A stretch of DNA of 64,000 nt, taken from Streptomyces olivaceus (GTDB lineage: Bacteria; Actinomycetota; Actinomycetes; Streptomycetales; Streptomycetaceae). The notes below the pieces were generated by a model, which had not been told where the DNA came from, did no database searches, and saw nothing but the letters and a program-made list of their open reading frames with translations. The DNA is taken from positions 60,501-124,500 of the forward strand of contig NZ_JOFH01000035.1 of assembly GCF_000721235.1 (NCBI RefSeq), given 5' to 3'. Shown here in pieces: positions 9,670-18,833 of this stretch (position 1 is the stretch's first letter; the number at the start of each line of letters is the position of its first letter). A program made the position numbers and the translations under genes.

Positions 9670-10452
9670 GTGACGCGACGACTTGCTCAGGTGGCGAAGA
9701 AGGTTGGGGTCAGCGAGGCCACGGTCAGCCGGGTGCTCAACGGCAAACCGGGGGTTTCCCAGGCGACCCAGCAGCAGGTGTCCGGCGTCGTCTTCGCCGG
9801 CGGCGGCCTCTTCGCCCAGGCCGACGCGCCGCACGACCACTACCGCCTGCTCGCCGAGCGCAACATCCCCGTGGTGCTCGTCAACGCCTCCATCCCGGAT
9901 CTGGGCTTCCCGTGCGTCGCCTGCGACGACGCGGTGGCCGTCGGCCAGTCCTGGCGGCACCTGGCGTCCCTGGGGCACGAGCGCATCGGGCTGGTGCTGG
10001 GCCCGTCCGACCACATCCCGTCCCGCAGGAAGCTGGCCGCCGCCCGGCAGACGGCCGAGGCCACGGACGCCGCACTGCCCGACACCCACGTGGAACGCGC
10101 CATGTTCTCCCTCGAAGGAGGCCAGGCAGCAGCGACCCGCCTCCTCGACCGCGGCGTCACCGGCGTCATCTGCGCCAGCGACCCCCTCGCCCTCGGCGCC
10201 GTCCGCGCCGCCCGCCGCCGCGGACTCCACGTACCCCACGACGTGTCGGTCGTGGGGTACGACGACTCCGCCTTCATGACGTGCACGGAGCCACCCCTCA
10301 CGACCGTCCGCCAGCCCATCGAAGCCATGGGACGCGCCGCCGTCGACCTCCTCTGCGCCCAGATCCAGGGCACCGAAGTCCCGCACAGGGAACTGCTCTT
10401 CGAACCGGAACTCGTCGTCCGCGGCTCCACCGCACAGGCTTCCGGCAGGTAG
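9670..10452 (+). CDS. LacI-family sugar repressor with large in-frame deletion (copy 2)
   Basis: A 260-residue LacI-type regulator. Residues 1-33 are the DNA-binding domain, followed directly by QQQVSGVVFAGG, which in full-length homologues lies near residue 110. About 75-80 residues are absent: the hinge and the first part of the ligand-binding domain. The rest, including VACDDAVAV, SLGHERIGLVLGPSDH and the C-terminal VVRGST, is intact. The frame is kept, so a protein is made, but it lacks most of the N-terminal subdomain that closes over the sugar. It precedes the transporter operon and would normally repress it until an oligosaccharide binds. Start GTG 9670 matches copy 1. Confidence 0.8.
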   Translation: MTRRLAQVAKKVGVSEATVSRVLNGKPGVSQATQQQVSGVVFAGGGLFAQADAPHDHYRLLAERNIPVVLVNASIPDLGFPCVACDDAVAVGQSWRHLASLGHERIGLVLGPSDHIPSRRKLAAARQTAEATDAALPDTHVERAMFSLEGGQAAATRLLDRGVTGVICASDPLALGAVRAARRRGLHVPHDVSVVGYDDSAFMTCTEPPLTTVRQPIEAMGRAAVDLLCAQIQGTEVPHRELLFEPELVVRGSTAQASGR

Positions 10453-10541
10453 CGCTCTTTCGACTTCTCCCAAGACCTGTCAAGCATTTACGAAATCAGC
10501 GCGAGATATTGCGTTCACTTGTTCGCGGTGGTTGAGTGTGC

Positions 10542-10573
10542 GGCGCCCCACAACGCATCGGCGGTGGGGCGCC
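10542..10573. promoter_or_regulatory. 10-bp stem hairpin in the leader of the sugar-binding protein gene
   Basis: GGCGCCCCAC pairs perfectly with GTGGGGCGCC across a 12-base loop. It lies 90 bp after the lacI stop and 30 bp before the binding-protein start. It may terminate lacI transcripts or stabilise the abundant binding-protein mRNA. No U-run follows. An imperfect CGCGA/TTGCG repeat at about 10501-10514 just upstream could be another LacI-type site. Confidence 0.45.
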
Positions 10574-10603
10574 TTCCACGTTCATGCCCGAAGGGGACCA
10601 CCC

Positions 10604-12019
10604 ATGAGAAGTGCTCGGTTCCGCCGTACCCGCCGTGCCGGCGCCATGACGCTCGTCTCCGCTCTCACCCTGACCGCTCTGGCCGCCTGCGGCACGAGCA
10701 GCAGCGACGACGGCGGCGGTTCCGAAGGCGGCAGCGGGTCCTCCGACCCGGCCGCTCCGCTGGACCCGAAGACCAAGGTGACGATCACCATCGACTGCAT
10801 GCCCCCGGCGGCGAAGGCGGCCGAGCTGAAGGAGTGGAAGGAGGACGTCGAGGCGTTCAACGAGATCTACCCCAACGTCACCGTCGAGGGCCGCTCCACT
10901 CCGGGCCAGTGTCTGGAGCCGCCGCGCTTCACGGCGATGCTCAAGGCCAAGTCGCAGCCCGACGTCTTCTACACGTACTTCACCGACCTGCCGCAGGTGC
11001 TGGACAACGACGGCGCCGAGGACATCACGGCGTACGTCACCGACAAGACGGTGCCGCTCCTCAAGGACATCGACCCGAACGTCCTCGGCTCGCTCAAGCA
11101 CGAGAACAAGCTCTACGGCCTGCCCACCAGCAACTACACGATGGGCCTGCTGATCAACCGCAAGCTCTTCGAGAAGGCGGGCCTCGACCCGGACGCCCCG
11201 CCGCGCACCTGGGACGAGGTCCGCACCGCCGCCAAGAAGATCGCGGACCTGGGCGACGGCATCGCCGGCTTCGGCGAGTACAGCGCGGGCAACACCGGCG
11301 GATGGCACTTCACCGCCCAGATGTACAGCCGCGGTGCCGCGGTCGTCGACGGGAGCGGCAAGAAGGCGACGTTCGACGACGAGACGGGCAAGGCGGTCGC
11401 CGAGAACCTCCACGCCATGCGCTGGGAGGACGGCAGCATGGGCAAGACCCAGCTGCTCAAGTGGGGTGACCTCCAGAAGCAGATCGCCACGGACAAGCTC
11501 GGCATGTTCCTGGCCGCGCCCGACGACATCACGTACATGGTCCAGCAACTGGGCGCCGACTACGAGAACTTCGGCATGGGCCCGATCCCCGGCGAGAAGA
11601 ACACCCTCTCCGGCGGCAACAGCTACATGATCAAGAAGGGGATCTCGGCCGACAAGATCAAGGCCGCCGTCGCCTGGCTGAACTTCGAGAACCTCAGCGT
11701 CGGCAAGGGGCAGTTCGACTGGGCCCGCAAGAAGACCGACAAGCTGCCGGTGGGTCTGCCGCAGCCCAACTTCTGGCTGAACGAGTCGAAGAAGAAGGAC
11801 GACGCGGCCCGGCTGGAGCACGCGACCATGCCGGTCGAGAACTTCAGGGCGTTCACGGACAACCCGGTCCCCGGCATGGCCGAGCCGCCGAAGGCCCAGG
11901 AGGTCTACAAGGTCCTCGACAACGTGATGTCCGGTCTCCTCACCAACAAGGACGCCGACGTCGACAAGCTGCTCTCCGGCGCGGAGCAGCAGGTCGACCA
12001 GGTCCTGGCCACGCAGTGA
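10604..12019 (+). CDS. sugar ABC transporter substrate-binding lipoprotein
   Basis: A 471-residue extracytoplasmic binding protein of solute-binding family 1. The N-terminus has arginines, a hydrophobic core and the lipobox LAAC with the lipidated Cys at residue 29. A Gly/Ser-rich linker follows before the two-lobed domain (TKVTITIDCM onwards, ending in DVDKLLSGAEQQVDQVL). It captures oligosaccharides outside the membrane and passes them to the two permeases encoded next. ATG 10604 is chosen because it has an AAGGGGA site and starts the signal peptide; the longer frame from 10532 has neither. The neighbouring GH87-like and GH13 enzymes suggest alpha-1,3- or mixed alpha-linked glucose oligomers as cargo. 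No ATPase gene is present, so a shared MsiK-type ATPase is likely used, as is usual in Streptomyces. Confidence 0.88.
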   Translation: MRSARFRRTRRAGAMTLVSALTLTALAACGTSSSDDGGGSEGGSGSSDPAAPLDPKTKVTITIDCMPPAAKAAELKEWKEDVEAFNEIYPNVTVEGRSTPGQCLEPPRFTAMLKAKSQPDVFYTYFTDLPQVLDNDGAEDITAYVTDKTVPLLKDIDPNVLGSLKHENKLYGLPTSNYTMGLLINRKLFEKAGLDPDAPPRTWDEVRTAAKKIADLGDGIAGFGEYSAGNTGGWHFTAQMYSRGAAVVDGSGKKATFDDETGKAVAENLHAMRWEDGSMGKTQLLKWGDLQKQIATDKLGMFLAAPDDITYMVQQLGADYENFGMGPIPGEKNTLSGGNSYMIKKGISADKIKAAVAWLNFENLSVGKGQFDWARKKTDKLPVGLPQPNFWLNESKKKDDAARLEHATMPVENFRAFTDNPVPGMAEPPKAQEVYKVLDNVMSGLLTNKDADVDKLLSGAEQQVDQVLATQ

Positions 12020-12086
12020 CCGGCTCCCTCGGGGGGCGGGCCGCGCCGTCCCCCGGGGCCCCTGAGACCAGCCCCAAGGAGCGACG

Positions 12087-13046
12087 ATGTCGGCCCCCAG
12101 CCTGACCCCGAGCAAGGCGGCGGGAACCCGCCCCCCTCAGCCGCCGGCGGACGGCCCGCCCCGGCGCGGCGGTTCGTTCGGCAGGAGCCTGAAGCGCAAC
12201 CTCACCGCGCACGGCTTCCTGATCGGAGCGGTCCTCTGCTTCGCGTTCTTCTCCTGGTACCCGATGGTCCGGGAGTTCTTCCTCGCCTTCCAGAAGACGG
12301 ACCGGGGCGAGGTCTCCTGGGTCGGCCTGGACAACCTGTCCACGGTCTTCAACGACCCGGCCTTCTGGCAGGCCTGGCGCAACACCGCGCTGTACACGCT
12401 GCTGGCCCTGGTCCTCGGCTTCGCCGTGCCGTTCGTCGTCGCGATCGTCATCAACGAACTCAGGCACGGGAAGGGTTACTTGCGGCTGCTGGTCTATCTG
12501 CCGGTGATGCTGCCGCCGGTCGCCTCCGTGCTGCTCTTCAAGTACCTGTACGACCCCGGTTACGGCATGCTCAACGAGGTGTTCGGGTTCCTCGGGCTGC
12601 CCGAGCAGCAGTGGCTGCAGGATCCGGACCTCTCCCTGCTCTCCGTGGTCATCGCCTCCACATGGATGAACATGGGCGGCGCCGCGCTCATCTACCTGGC
12701 CGCGCTCCAGGGCATCCCCGGTGAGCTGTACGAGGCGGCGGAGCTGGACGGGGCCGGGCTGCTGCGCAAGGTCTGGCACGTGACGATCCCGCAGACGCGG
12801 CTCGTCCTGTCGCTGATGCTGCTGATGCAGATCATCTCCACCATGCAGGTCTTCGTGGAGCCCTTCCTGCTCACCGGCGGCGCCGGGCCCGAGGGCTCGA
12901 CCACGACGGTCGTCTACCTGATCTACCAGTACGCCTTCAACTTCAACGACTACGGTGCCGCGGCGGCCCTCGGCCTGCTGCTCCTCGTACTCCTGGCCGG
13001 GTTCTCGGCGGCGTACGTGAAGCTCAGCCGCGCCGAGGACGAGTAG
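12087..13046 (+). CDS. sugar ABC transporter permease (MalF-like)
   Basis: A 319-residue inner-membrane permease. After a Pro-rich cytoplasmic start of about 45 residues come six hydrophobic helices. The coupling motif EAAELDGAGLLRKVWHVTIP (about residues 214-233) is the EAA loop that contacts the ATPase. It follows the binding protein after 67 bp that contain a GGGGG/CCCCC hairpin-like element, and precedes the second permease by 18 bp. The pair forms the translocation pore for the oligosaccharide delivered by the binding lipoprotein. Confidence 0.88.
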   Translation: MSAPSLTPSKAAGTRPPQPPADGPPRRGGSFGRSLKRNLTAHGFLIGAVLCFAFFSWYPMVREFFLAFQKTDRGEVSWVGLDNLSTVFNDPAFWQAWRNTALYTLLALVLGFAVPFVVAIVINELRHGKGYLRLLVYLPVMLPPVASVLLFKYLYDPGYGMLNEVFGFLGLPEQQWLQDPDLSLLSVVIASTWMNMGGAALIYLAALQGIPGELYEAAELDGAGLLRKVWHVTIPQTRLVLSLMLLMQIISTMQVFVEPFLLTGGAGPEGSTTTVVYLIYQYAFNFNDYGAAAALGLLLLVLLAGFSAAYVKLSRAEDE

Positions 13047-13064
13047 AGCCGGGGGAAACAACGG

Positions 13065-13940
13065 ATGTCCACACGCACACTCATCTCACCGGCCCAACTG
13101 GCCCGGCCGCGCGGCAGGCTGCTGTACTGGGTGGTGTTCGGCCTCGTCGTCGCCCTGTTCACCGTCGTCTTCCTCGGGCCGATGTACTGGATGGTCTCCA
13201 GCGGCTTCAAGGACACCCAGGAGGTCGTGCGGACCCCGCCGACCCTGGTTCCCGAGTCGTTCCGGCCGGAGAACTACTCCGAGGCGTGGAACGTCATGGA
13301 CCTGGCCGGCCTGCTCGGGAACACGCTGTTCTACGCGTTCGGCGCGCTCGCCTTCCAGCTGGTGTTCGACGTGGCGGCGGCCTACTCGCTGTCCAAGCTC
13401 CGGCCGGTCCTCGGCAGGGCCATCCTCGGTCTGATGCTGGCCACCCTGATGATCCCGGCGACCGTGCTGGTCGTGCCGCAGTACCTGACGGTGCTCGACG
13501 TGCCCGTCTTCGAACGGAACCTGCTGAACACGCCGTGGGCGATCTGGCTGCCCTCGGTGACCAACGCCTTCAACATCTTCCTGCTGAAGCGGTTCTTCGA
13601 CTCGATCCCCCGGGAGCTGCTCGACGCCGCCTCGATGGACGGCGCCTCACCGATGCGCACGCTCTGGTCCATCGTGCTGCCGATCTCGCGGCCGATCCTC
13701 GGCGTGGTGTCCATCTTCGCGATCGTGGGCGTCTGGAAGGACTTCCTCTGGCCCATGCTGACCCTGCCCGACCCGGCCAGGCAGACCCTGAACGTCGGCA
13801 TCTACTCCCTGTCCAACGGAGTGCCGATGAACACGCTGATCGCCGCGCTCACCATGGCCTCGCTGCCCACCCTGATCATCTTCCTGATCTTCCAGCGCAA
13901 CATCATGGGCGGACTCACCGCCGGAGGACTCAAGGGCTGA
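13065..13940 (+). CDS. sugar ABC transporter permease (MalG-like)
   Basis: A 291-residue membrane protein with six predicted helices. Its EAA-type loop is [20 protein letters not shown] (about residues 187-206). The C-terminus ([14 protein letters not shown]) is the usual MalG-type ending. It partners the preceding permease in the same operon. The reading frame begins after a GGGGGAAA ribosome site. Nothing looks altered in it. Confidence 0.88.
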   Translation: MSTRTLISPAQLARPRGRLLYWVVFGLVVALFTVVFLGPMYWMVSSGFKDTQEVVRTPPTLVPESFRPENYSEAWNVMDLAGLLGNTLFYAFGALAFQLVFDVAAAYSLSKLRPVLGRAILGLMLATLMIPATVLVVPQYLTVLDVPVFERNLLNTPWAIWLPSVTNAFNIFLLKRFFDSIPRELLDAASMDGASPMRTLWSIVLPISRPILGVVSIFAIVGVWKDFLWPMLTLPDPARQTLNVGIYSLSNGVPMNTLIAALTMASLPTLIIFLIFQRNIMGGLTAGGLKG

Positions 13941-13983
13941 GGCCCGGCCCTCGTCCCCCTCCTCCCGGCCCGTCCCCGTCAGC

Positions 13984-14034
13984 CTTCGCCGCCGGCCCGT
14001 CCGACGCCCCGCTCCGTCCGGGCCGGCGGCGAAG
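13984..14034. terminator. 16-bp perfect hairpin between permease and alpha-glucosidase genes
   Basis: The arms at 13984-13999 and 14019-14034 (CTTCGCCGCCGGCCCG and its complement) pair perfectly around a 19-base loop. It sits 43 bp after the permease stop and 28 bp before the GH13 start. It probably reduces read-through or protects the 3' end of the transporter mRNA, so the glucosidase may be expressed at a lower level. Confidence 0.55.
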
Positions 14035-14061
14035 ATCCACTCTGCCCGAAAGGACCCTCAC

Positions 14062-15672
14062 GTGGCAGCCCCCACCTCGCACGGCACCGACAACTGGTGG
14101 CGCGACGCCGTCATCTACCAGGTGTATCCCCGCAGTTTCGCCGACGGGGACGGCGACGGCACCGGTGACCTCGCGGGTGTCCGGGCGAGTCTGCCCTATC
14201 TCGCCGAACTCGGCGTCGACGCCGTCTGGTTCACCCCCTGGTACGTCTCCCCGCTCGTCGACGGCGGCTACGACGTCGCCGACTACCGCACGATCGACCC
14301 GACCTTCGGCACCCTCGGCGAGGCCGAGAAACTGATCGCGGAGGCCCGGGAGCTGGGCATCCGCACCATCGTCGACATCGTCCCCAACCACGTCTCCGAC
14401 CAGCACGCCTGGTTCCGGGCAGCGCTGGAGGCCGGTCCGGGCAGCGCGGAGCGGGAGCGCTTCCACTTCCGCCCCGGCCGCGGCGAACACGGGGAACTGC
14501 CGCCCAACAACTGGCCCTCCCAGTTCTCCGGGCCGACTTGGACGCGGGTCCCGGACGGCGAGTGGTACCTGCACCTGTTCACGCCGGAGCAGCCCGACCT
14601 CAACTGGGCCCACCCCGAGGTGCGCCGGGAGCACGAGGACGTGCTGCGGTTCTGGTTCGAGCGCGGGGTGGCGGGTGTGCGCATCGACTCCGCGGCTCTG
14701 CTCGCGAAGGACCCGGCGCTCGCGGACTTCGAGGAGGGCGTCGACCCGCACCCGTACATCGACCAGGACGAGCTGCACGACGTCTACCGCTCCTGGCGCG
14801 CCGTCGCCGACGCCTACGGGGGTGTCTTCGTGGGCGAGGTGTGGCTGCCCGACGCCGAGCGCTTCGCGCGCTACCTGCGGCCCGACGAGCTGCACACCGC
14901 GTTCAACTTCAATTTCCTGTCCTGCCCGTGGGAGGCCGGGCGGCTGCGCCGCACCATCGACGACACCCTGGCGGAGCACGCGCCGGTGGGCGCCCCGGCC
15001 ACGTGGGTGCTGTGCAACCACGACGTGACCCGCACCGTGACCCGGTACGGCCGCGAGGACACCGGCTTCGACTTCGCGAAGAAGGCCTTCGGCACCCCGA
15101 CGGACCTGGCCCTCGGTACCCGGCGGGCGCGGGCCGCCGCGCTGCTGACGCTGGCCCTGCCGGGGTCGGTCTACCTGTACCAGGGGGAGGAACTGGGCCT
15201 GCCCGAGGCCGACGTACCGCGCGAGCGGATCCAGGACCCGATGCACTTCCGCTCCGGCGGCGTGGACCCGGGCCGGGACGGCTGCCGGGTGCCGCTGCCC
15301 TGGATCGCGGACGCGCCGTACTGCGGTTTCGGCTCGGAGCGGGAGCCGTGGCTGCCGCAGCCCGAGGGGTGGGCGGCGTACGCGGCGGACCGCCAGGGCG
15401 CGGACCCGGCGTCGATGCTCTCGCTCTACCGCGAGGCGCTGCGACTGCGCCGTGCCGCGGACGGTTTCGGCGACGGGCCGCTGGAGTGGCTGCCGGCGCC
15501 GGACGGCGTCCTGGCGTTCCGGCGGGGGGCGGGCCCGATCTGCTTGGTCAACCTGTCCCCCGCACCGGTGGCGCTGCCCGCGCACAGCGCGGTGCTGCTG
15601 GCCAGCGGGCCTCTCGCCGGGGACGGCCGGCTGCCGCGGGACACGGCGGTGTGGCTGAGCGTGCGCGGCTGA
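14062..15672 (+). CDS. GH13 alpha-glucosidase (cytoplasmic)
   Basis: A 536-residue glycoside hydrolase family 13 enzyme without signal peptide, expected to release glucose from imported alpha-glucosides. It opens with [17 protein letters not shown], typical of oligo-1,6-glucosidase/alpha-glucosidase members. The catalytic residues are the nucleophile Asp209 in VRIDS, the acid/base Glu259 in FVGEVW and the transition-state Asp321 in CNHDVT. The C-terminal beta-domain ends at the stop. Start GTG 14062 follows an AAAGGA site. As last gene of the transporter operon it completes the path: outside cleavage, uptake, then intracellular hydrolysis. Linkage specificity cannot be read from the sequence. 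Confidence 0.88.
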   Translation: MAAPTSHGTDNWWRDAVIYQVYPRSFADGDGDGTGDLAGVRASLPYLAELGVDAVWFTPWYVSPLVDGGYDVADYRTIDPTFGTLGEAEKLIAEARELGIRTIVDIVPNHVSDQHAWFRAALEAGPGSAERERFHFRPGRGEHGELPPNNWPSQFSGPTWTRVPDGEWYLHLFTPEQPDLNWAHPEVRREHEDVLRFWFERGVAGVRIDSAALLAKDPALADFEEGVDPHPYIDQDELHDVYRSWRAVADAYGGVFVGEVWLPDAERFARYLRPDELHTAFNFNFLSCPWEAGRLRRTIDDTLAEHAPVGAPATWVLCNHDVTRTVTRYGREDTGFDFAKKAFGTPTDLALGTRRARAAALLTLALPGSVYLYQGEELGLPEADVPRERIQDPMHFRSGGVDPGRDGCRVPLPWIADAPYCGFGSEREPWLPQPEGWAAYAADRQGADPASMLSLYREALRLRRAADGFGDGPLEWLPAPDGVLAFRRGAGPICLVNLSPAPVALPAHSAVLLASGPLAGDGRLPRDTAVWLSVRG

Positions 15673-15719
15673 GGCGGCCGGGGCCGCTCGCCTGCGGCGG
15701 GCGTCGGCCGCCGGTCCGC

Positions 15720-15767
15720 CGGGCACCGGTCCGCCAAGCACCGGTCGGTCGGGGCGGCCGGTGCCCG
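15720..15767. terminator. convergent terminator hairpin
   Basis: CGGGCACCGG pairs with CCGGTGCCCG across a 28-base loop, between the converging alpha-glucosidase and ABC exporter genes. A direct repeat of GCACCGGTC inside the loop resembles the intergenic repeats elsewhere in the window. Confidence 0.45.
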
Positions 15768-15784
15768 CGAGTCCGCGGCGGCGG

Positions 15785-17665
15785 CTACGCGGCCTTGTCC
15801 ATCGTGCGGCGTGCGAAGCGGGTGCGGTGGAGCTGGGCGTAGCGGCCGTCGGCGGCGAGGAGTTCGTCGTGGGTGCCGCGTTCGACGATGCGGCCGGCCT
15901 CGACCACCAGGATCTGGTCGGCGGCGCGGATCGTGGACAGCCGGTGGGCGATCACCAGCGCCGTCCTGCCCTCCAGGGCCTCGGTGAGCGCCTCCTGGAC
16001 GGCCGCCTCGGAGGTGTTGTCGAGGTGGGCGGTGGCCTCGTCGAGGATGACGACGCGCTGGCGGGCCAGGAGCAGCCGGGCGATGGTCATCCGCTGGCGC
16101 TCCCCGCCGGAGAGGCGGTAGCCGCGCTCGCCGACCACGGTGTCGAGGCCGTCGGGCAGGGACCGTACGAGATCCGTGAGGCGGGCCCGGTCCAGGGCGG
16201 CCCAGAGGTCGTTCTCGGCGGCGTCGGGGCGGGCGAGGAGCAGGTTGGCCCGGACGGTGTCGTGGAAGAGGTGGCCGTCCTGCGTGACCATGCCGACGGT
16301 GTCGCGCAGCGAACGGGCGCTCAGGTCGCGGACGTCGACGCCGCCGACGCGCACCGTGCCCCCGTCGGCGTCGTACAGGCGCGGCAGCAGGGCGGCGACG
16401 GTGGACTTGCCGGCGCCGGAGGACCCGACGAGCGCGACGGTCTGACCGGGCTCGGCGCGGAAGGAGAGGCCGTGCAGAACCTCCTCGCCGCCGCGGGTGT
16501 CGAGGGTGGCGACCTCTTCGAGGGAGGCCAGGGAGACCCGGTCGGCGGACGGGTAGCCGAAGCGGACGTCGTCGAACTCGACGGCGACCGGGCCGTCGGG
16601 GACGCGGCGGGCGTCGGGCTTCTCGGCGATGAGCGGGGCGAGGTCGAGGACCTCGAAGACCCGCTCGAAGCTGACGAGGGCGCTCATGACCTCGACGCGG
16701 GCCCCGGCGAGCGCGGTCAGCGGGGCGTACATCCGGGTCAGCAGCAGGGCCAGGGCCACGACGGCGCCGGGGTCCAGGCTGCCGCGCAGGGCGAGGAAGC
16801 CGCCGAGGCCGTAGACGAGGGCGAGGGCCAGGGCGGAGACCAGGGTGAGCGCGGTGATGAAGGCCGCCTGGGCGGTGGCGGTGCGCACGCCGATGTCGGC
16901 GACGCGGCGGGCGCGGTCGGCGAACTCGGCCGACTCCTCCTCCGGGCGGCCGAACAGCTTGACGAGGGTGGCGCCGGGCGCGGAGAAGCGCTCGGTCATG
17001 CGGGTGCCCATGGCGGCGTTGAGGGCGGCGGCCTCGCGCTGCATGCGGGCCATCCGGCGGCCCATGCGCCGGGCCGGGAGCACGAACACCGGGAGCAGCG
17101 CCAGGGCGAGCAGGGTGATCTGCCAGGAGAGGGTGAGCATGACGGCGAGCGTGAGCAGCAGCGTGACCAGGTTGCTGACCACGCCGGACAGGGTGTTGCT
17201 GAAGGCGCGCTGGGCGCCGATGACGTCGTTGTTGAGACGGGAGACCAGCGCACCCGTACGAGTACGTGTGAAGAACGCGACCGGCATGCGCTGCACATGA
17301 TCGAACACGGCCGTCCGCAGGTCCAGGATGAGTCCCTCCCCGAGCGTCGCGGAGAGCCGGCGGGAGAGGATGCCCAGCACCGCCTCCGCGACGGCGATGA
17401 GCGCGATCAGCAGGGCGAGGCGGACGACCGTGCCCTCGTCGTCGCCCGACACGATCACGTCCACGACGCGTCCGGCCAGGACGGGGGTGGCGACGGCGAG
17501 CAGTGCGGTCGCCACCCCGAGCAGGACGAAGCGCGCGATGCGGCGGCGGTGGGGGCGGGCGAACGCGCCGATGCGGCGCAGCGTCGCGCGGGTGAGGGGA
17601 CGGCGTTCCTGCTCGGCGTACATGACGTCGCGCAGCTGGGTCCAGGCTGTGGTCTCCATGCTCAT
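15785..17665 (-). CDS. ABC exporter, fused membrane and ATPase domains (SoxR-regulated)
   Basis: A 626-residue half-size exporter. The N-terminal part (about 40-340) holds six transmembrane helices. The ATPase part shows Walker [10 protein letters not shown], signature LSGGE, Walker [13 protein letters not shown] and the H-loop AHRLST. It should work as a homodimer pumping out a drug or redox-active metabolite. A perfect SoxR box lies 15 bp upstream of the start. In S. coelicolor, SoxR is known to control a small regulon that includes an ABC transporter (SCO7008 by memory); this gene is likely its counterpart. It converges with the alpha-glucosidase gene. Export of redox-cycling quinones such as ansamycins is an attractive but unproven role. 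Confidence 0.88.
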   Translation of the reverse strand: MSMETTAWTQLRDVMYAEQERRPLTRATLRRIGAFARPHRRRIARFVLLGVATALLAVATPVLAGRVVDVIVSGDDEGTVVRLALLIALIAVAEAVLGILSRRLSATLGEGLILDLRTAVFDHVQRMPVAFFTRTRTGALVSRLNNDVIGAQRAFSNTLSGVVSNLVTLLLTLAVMLTLSWQITLLALALLPVFVLPARRMGRRMARMQREAAALNAAMGTRMTERFSAPGATLVKLFGRPEEESAEFADRARRVADIGVRTATAQAAFITALTLVSALALALVYGLGGFLALRGSLDPGAVVALALLLTRMYAPLTALAGARVEVMSALVSFERVFEVLDLAPLIAEKPDARRVPDGPVAVEFDDVRFGYPSADRVSLASLEEVATLDTRGGEEVLHGLSFRAEPGQTVALVGSSGAGKSTVAALLPRLYDADGGTVRVGGVDVRDLSARSLRDTVGMVTQDGHLFHDTVRANLLLARPDAAENDLWAALDRARLTDLVRSLPDGLDTVVGERGYRLSGGERQRMTIARLLLARQRVVILDEATAHLDNTSEAAVQEALTEALEGRTALVIAHRLSTIRAADQILVVEAGRIVERGTHDELLAADGRYAQLHRTRFARRTMDKAA

Positions 17666-17679
17666 GCGCAGGACGGTAG

Positions 17680-17701
17680 GACCTCAAGCAATCTTGAGGT
17701 C
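17680..17701. promoter_or_regulatory. SoxR box upstream of the ABC exporter
   Basis: GACCTCAAG-CAAT-CTTGAGGTC is a perfect 9-bp inverted repeat around four bases. It matches the known SoxR operator core CCTCAAG-N4-CTTGAGG extended by one base pair on each side. It lies immediately upstream of the exporter start at 17665. SoxR is a [2Fe-2S] MerR-type sensor that, in Streptomyces, answers to redox-active small molecules. Confidence 0.85.
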
Positions 17702-17706
17702 AAGGC

Positions 17707-17754
17707 GGCACGGCCCACCGTCCGTAAGACGGCACGGCCCACGGTCCGTAAGAC
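17707..17754. repeat. two tandem copies of a 24-bp unit
   Basis: The unit starts GGCACGGCCCAC and ends GTCCGTAAGAC. The two copies at 17707-17730 and 17731-17754 differ by one base. It lies in the divergent region between the SoxR box and the YbhN-like gene, so copy number could alter promoter spacing. Confidence 0.8.
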
Positions 17755-17809
17755 CGAGTCCGCGCCTCGGCCACCCGTAGTTGGCCCGGTTCGGGGAGAC
17801 TCTTGTGCT

Positions 17810-18778
17810 GTGACGACAGCGGTACGACTCGCCGAGAAGCCACTGCCCCGCCGGTTCCCGGTCCGCCGGGTGCTGTGCGTCCTTCCGCTGCTGCTGGTCG
17901 CCGTGGTCGCGGTGCGGCACCGGTCGGTGCTGGCCGAGGGCTTCGGGCACCTGGCCACGGCCCGCTGGCCGTGGCTGCTGGCCGCCGCGGGGGCGACCTG
18001 TCTGACCTGGGTCGCCGCCGCCTGCACCCGGCAGGGCGCGGTGGTGGAGCGGCTGCCGCGGCGCCGGCTGCTGGCCACGCAGTTCGCGGCGGGCGCGGCC
18101 AACCACCTGCTGCCGACGGGACTGGGCGCGAGCGCGGTCAACCTGCGGTTCATGACGGTGTGCGGGCTGCCGCTCGCGCGTTCCTCGGCCGCCCTCGCGC
18201 TGTACCTGCTGGCGGAGAGCGTCGGCCGGGTGGCCCTGCTGGGCGCCCTGCTGATCGCGTTCCCCGGTGCGCTGCGGCTGGGAACGCTGCTGCCCGAGGG
18301 GGCGGCGGGGCCGCTGCTGGTCGTCGCGGTCGCGGTGCCGGCGGTGGCGGCGGGGGTGCTCGCGCTGGTGCCCCGGCTGCGCGCGGCGGTGGCCTCCTTC
18401 CTGCGGACGGCCCTCGGCGAGGCCCGTTCGGTGCACGGGCGCCCGGCGCGTGCGCTGGCGCTGTGGGGCGGCGCCCTCGCGTTCCCCGCGCTGCAGGCCT
18501 CGGCGCTGGTACTGGTGGGGCGGTCGCTCGGGCTGCCGGTGCCGGCCGCGCACATGGCGGTGGCGTACCTGGCGGCGACGGTCGCGGTGGCGCTGGTGCC
18601 CACCCCCGGCGGCATCGGATCGGTGGAGGCGGCGCTGGTCGTGGCGCTGGTGGCGACGGGCGGACCGGCGGCCGTCGCCACGGCGGTGGTCCTGGCGTTC
18701 CGGCTCCTCACGGTGTGGCTGCCGCTGCTGCCGGGGGCGCTGACGCTGGCGGCGCTGGTGCGGATGCGGGTGATCTGA
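17810..18778 (+). CDS. YbhN/UPF0104-type integral membrane protein (flippase-like)
   Basis: A 322-residue polytopic protein with about eight hydrophobic helices. It is rich in Leu, Ala and Val and has the family hallmark AVALVPTPGGIGSVEAAL near residues 259-276. Related domains form the membrane part of lysylphosphatidylglycerol synthases (MprF), and some members move lipids or isoprenoid-linked sugars. There is no aminoacyl-transferase domain, so it is a membrane-only member. GTG 17810 is chosen because the hydrophobic domain begins soon after and the longer frame runs through the neighbouring gene on the other strand. The substrate is unknown. Confidence 0.8.
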   Translation: MTTAVRLAEKPLPRRFPVRRVLCVLPLLLVAVVAVRHRSVLAEGFGHLATARWPWLLAAAGATCLTWVAAACTRQGAVVERLPRRRLLATQFAAGAANHLLPTGLGASAVNLRFMTVCGLPLARSSAALALYLLAESVGRVALLGALLIAFPGALRLGTLLPEGAAGPLLVVAVAVPAVAAGVLALVPRLRAAVASFLRTALGEARSVHGRPARALALWGGALAFPALQASALVLVGRSLGLPVPAAHMAVAYLAATVAVALVPTPGGIGSVEAALVVALVATGGPAAVATAVVLAFRLLTVWLPLLPGALTLAALVRMRVI

Positions 18779-18833
18779 GGGCGGGAGCGGGCGGCGCCTG
18801 CCCGGGTACCTGCTCCGGTGGAGGGGGGCGGGG

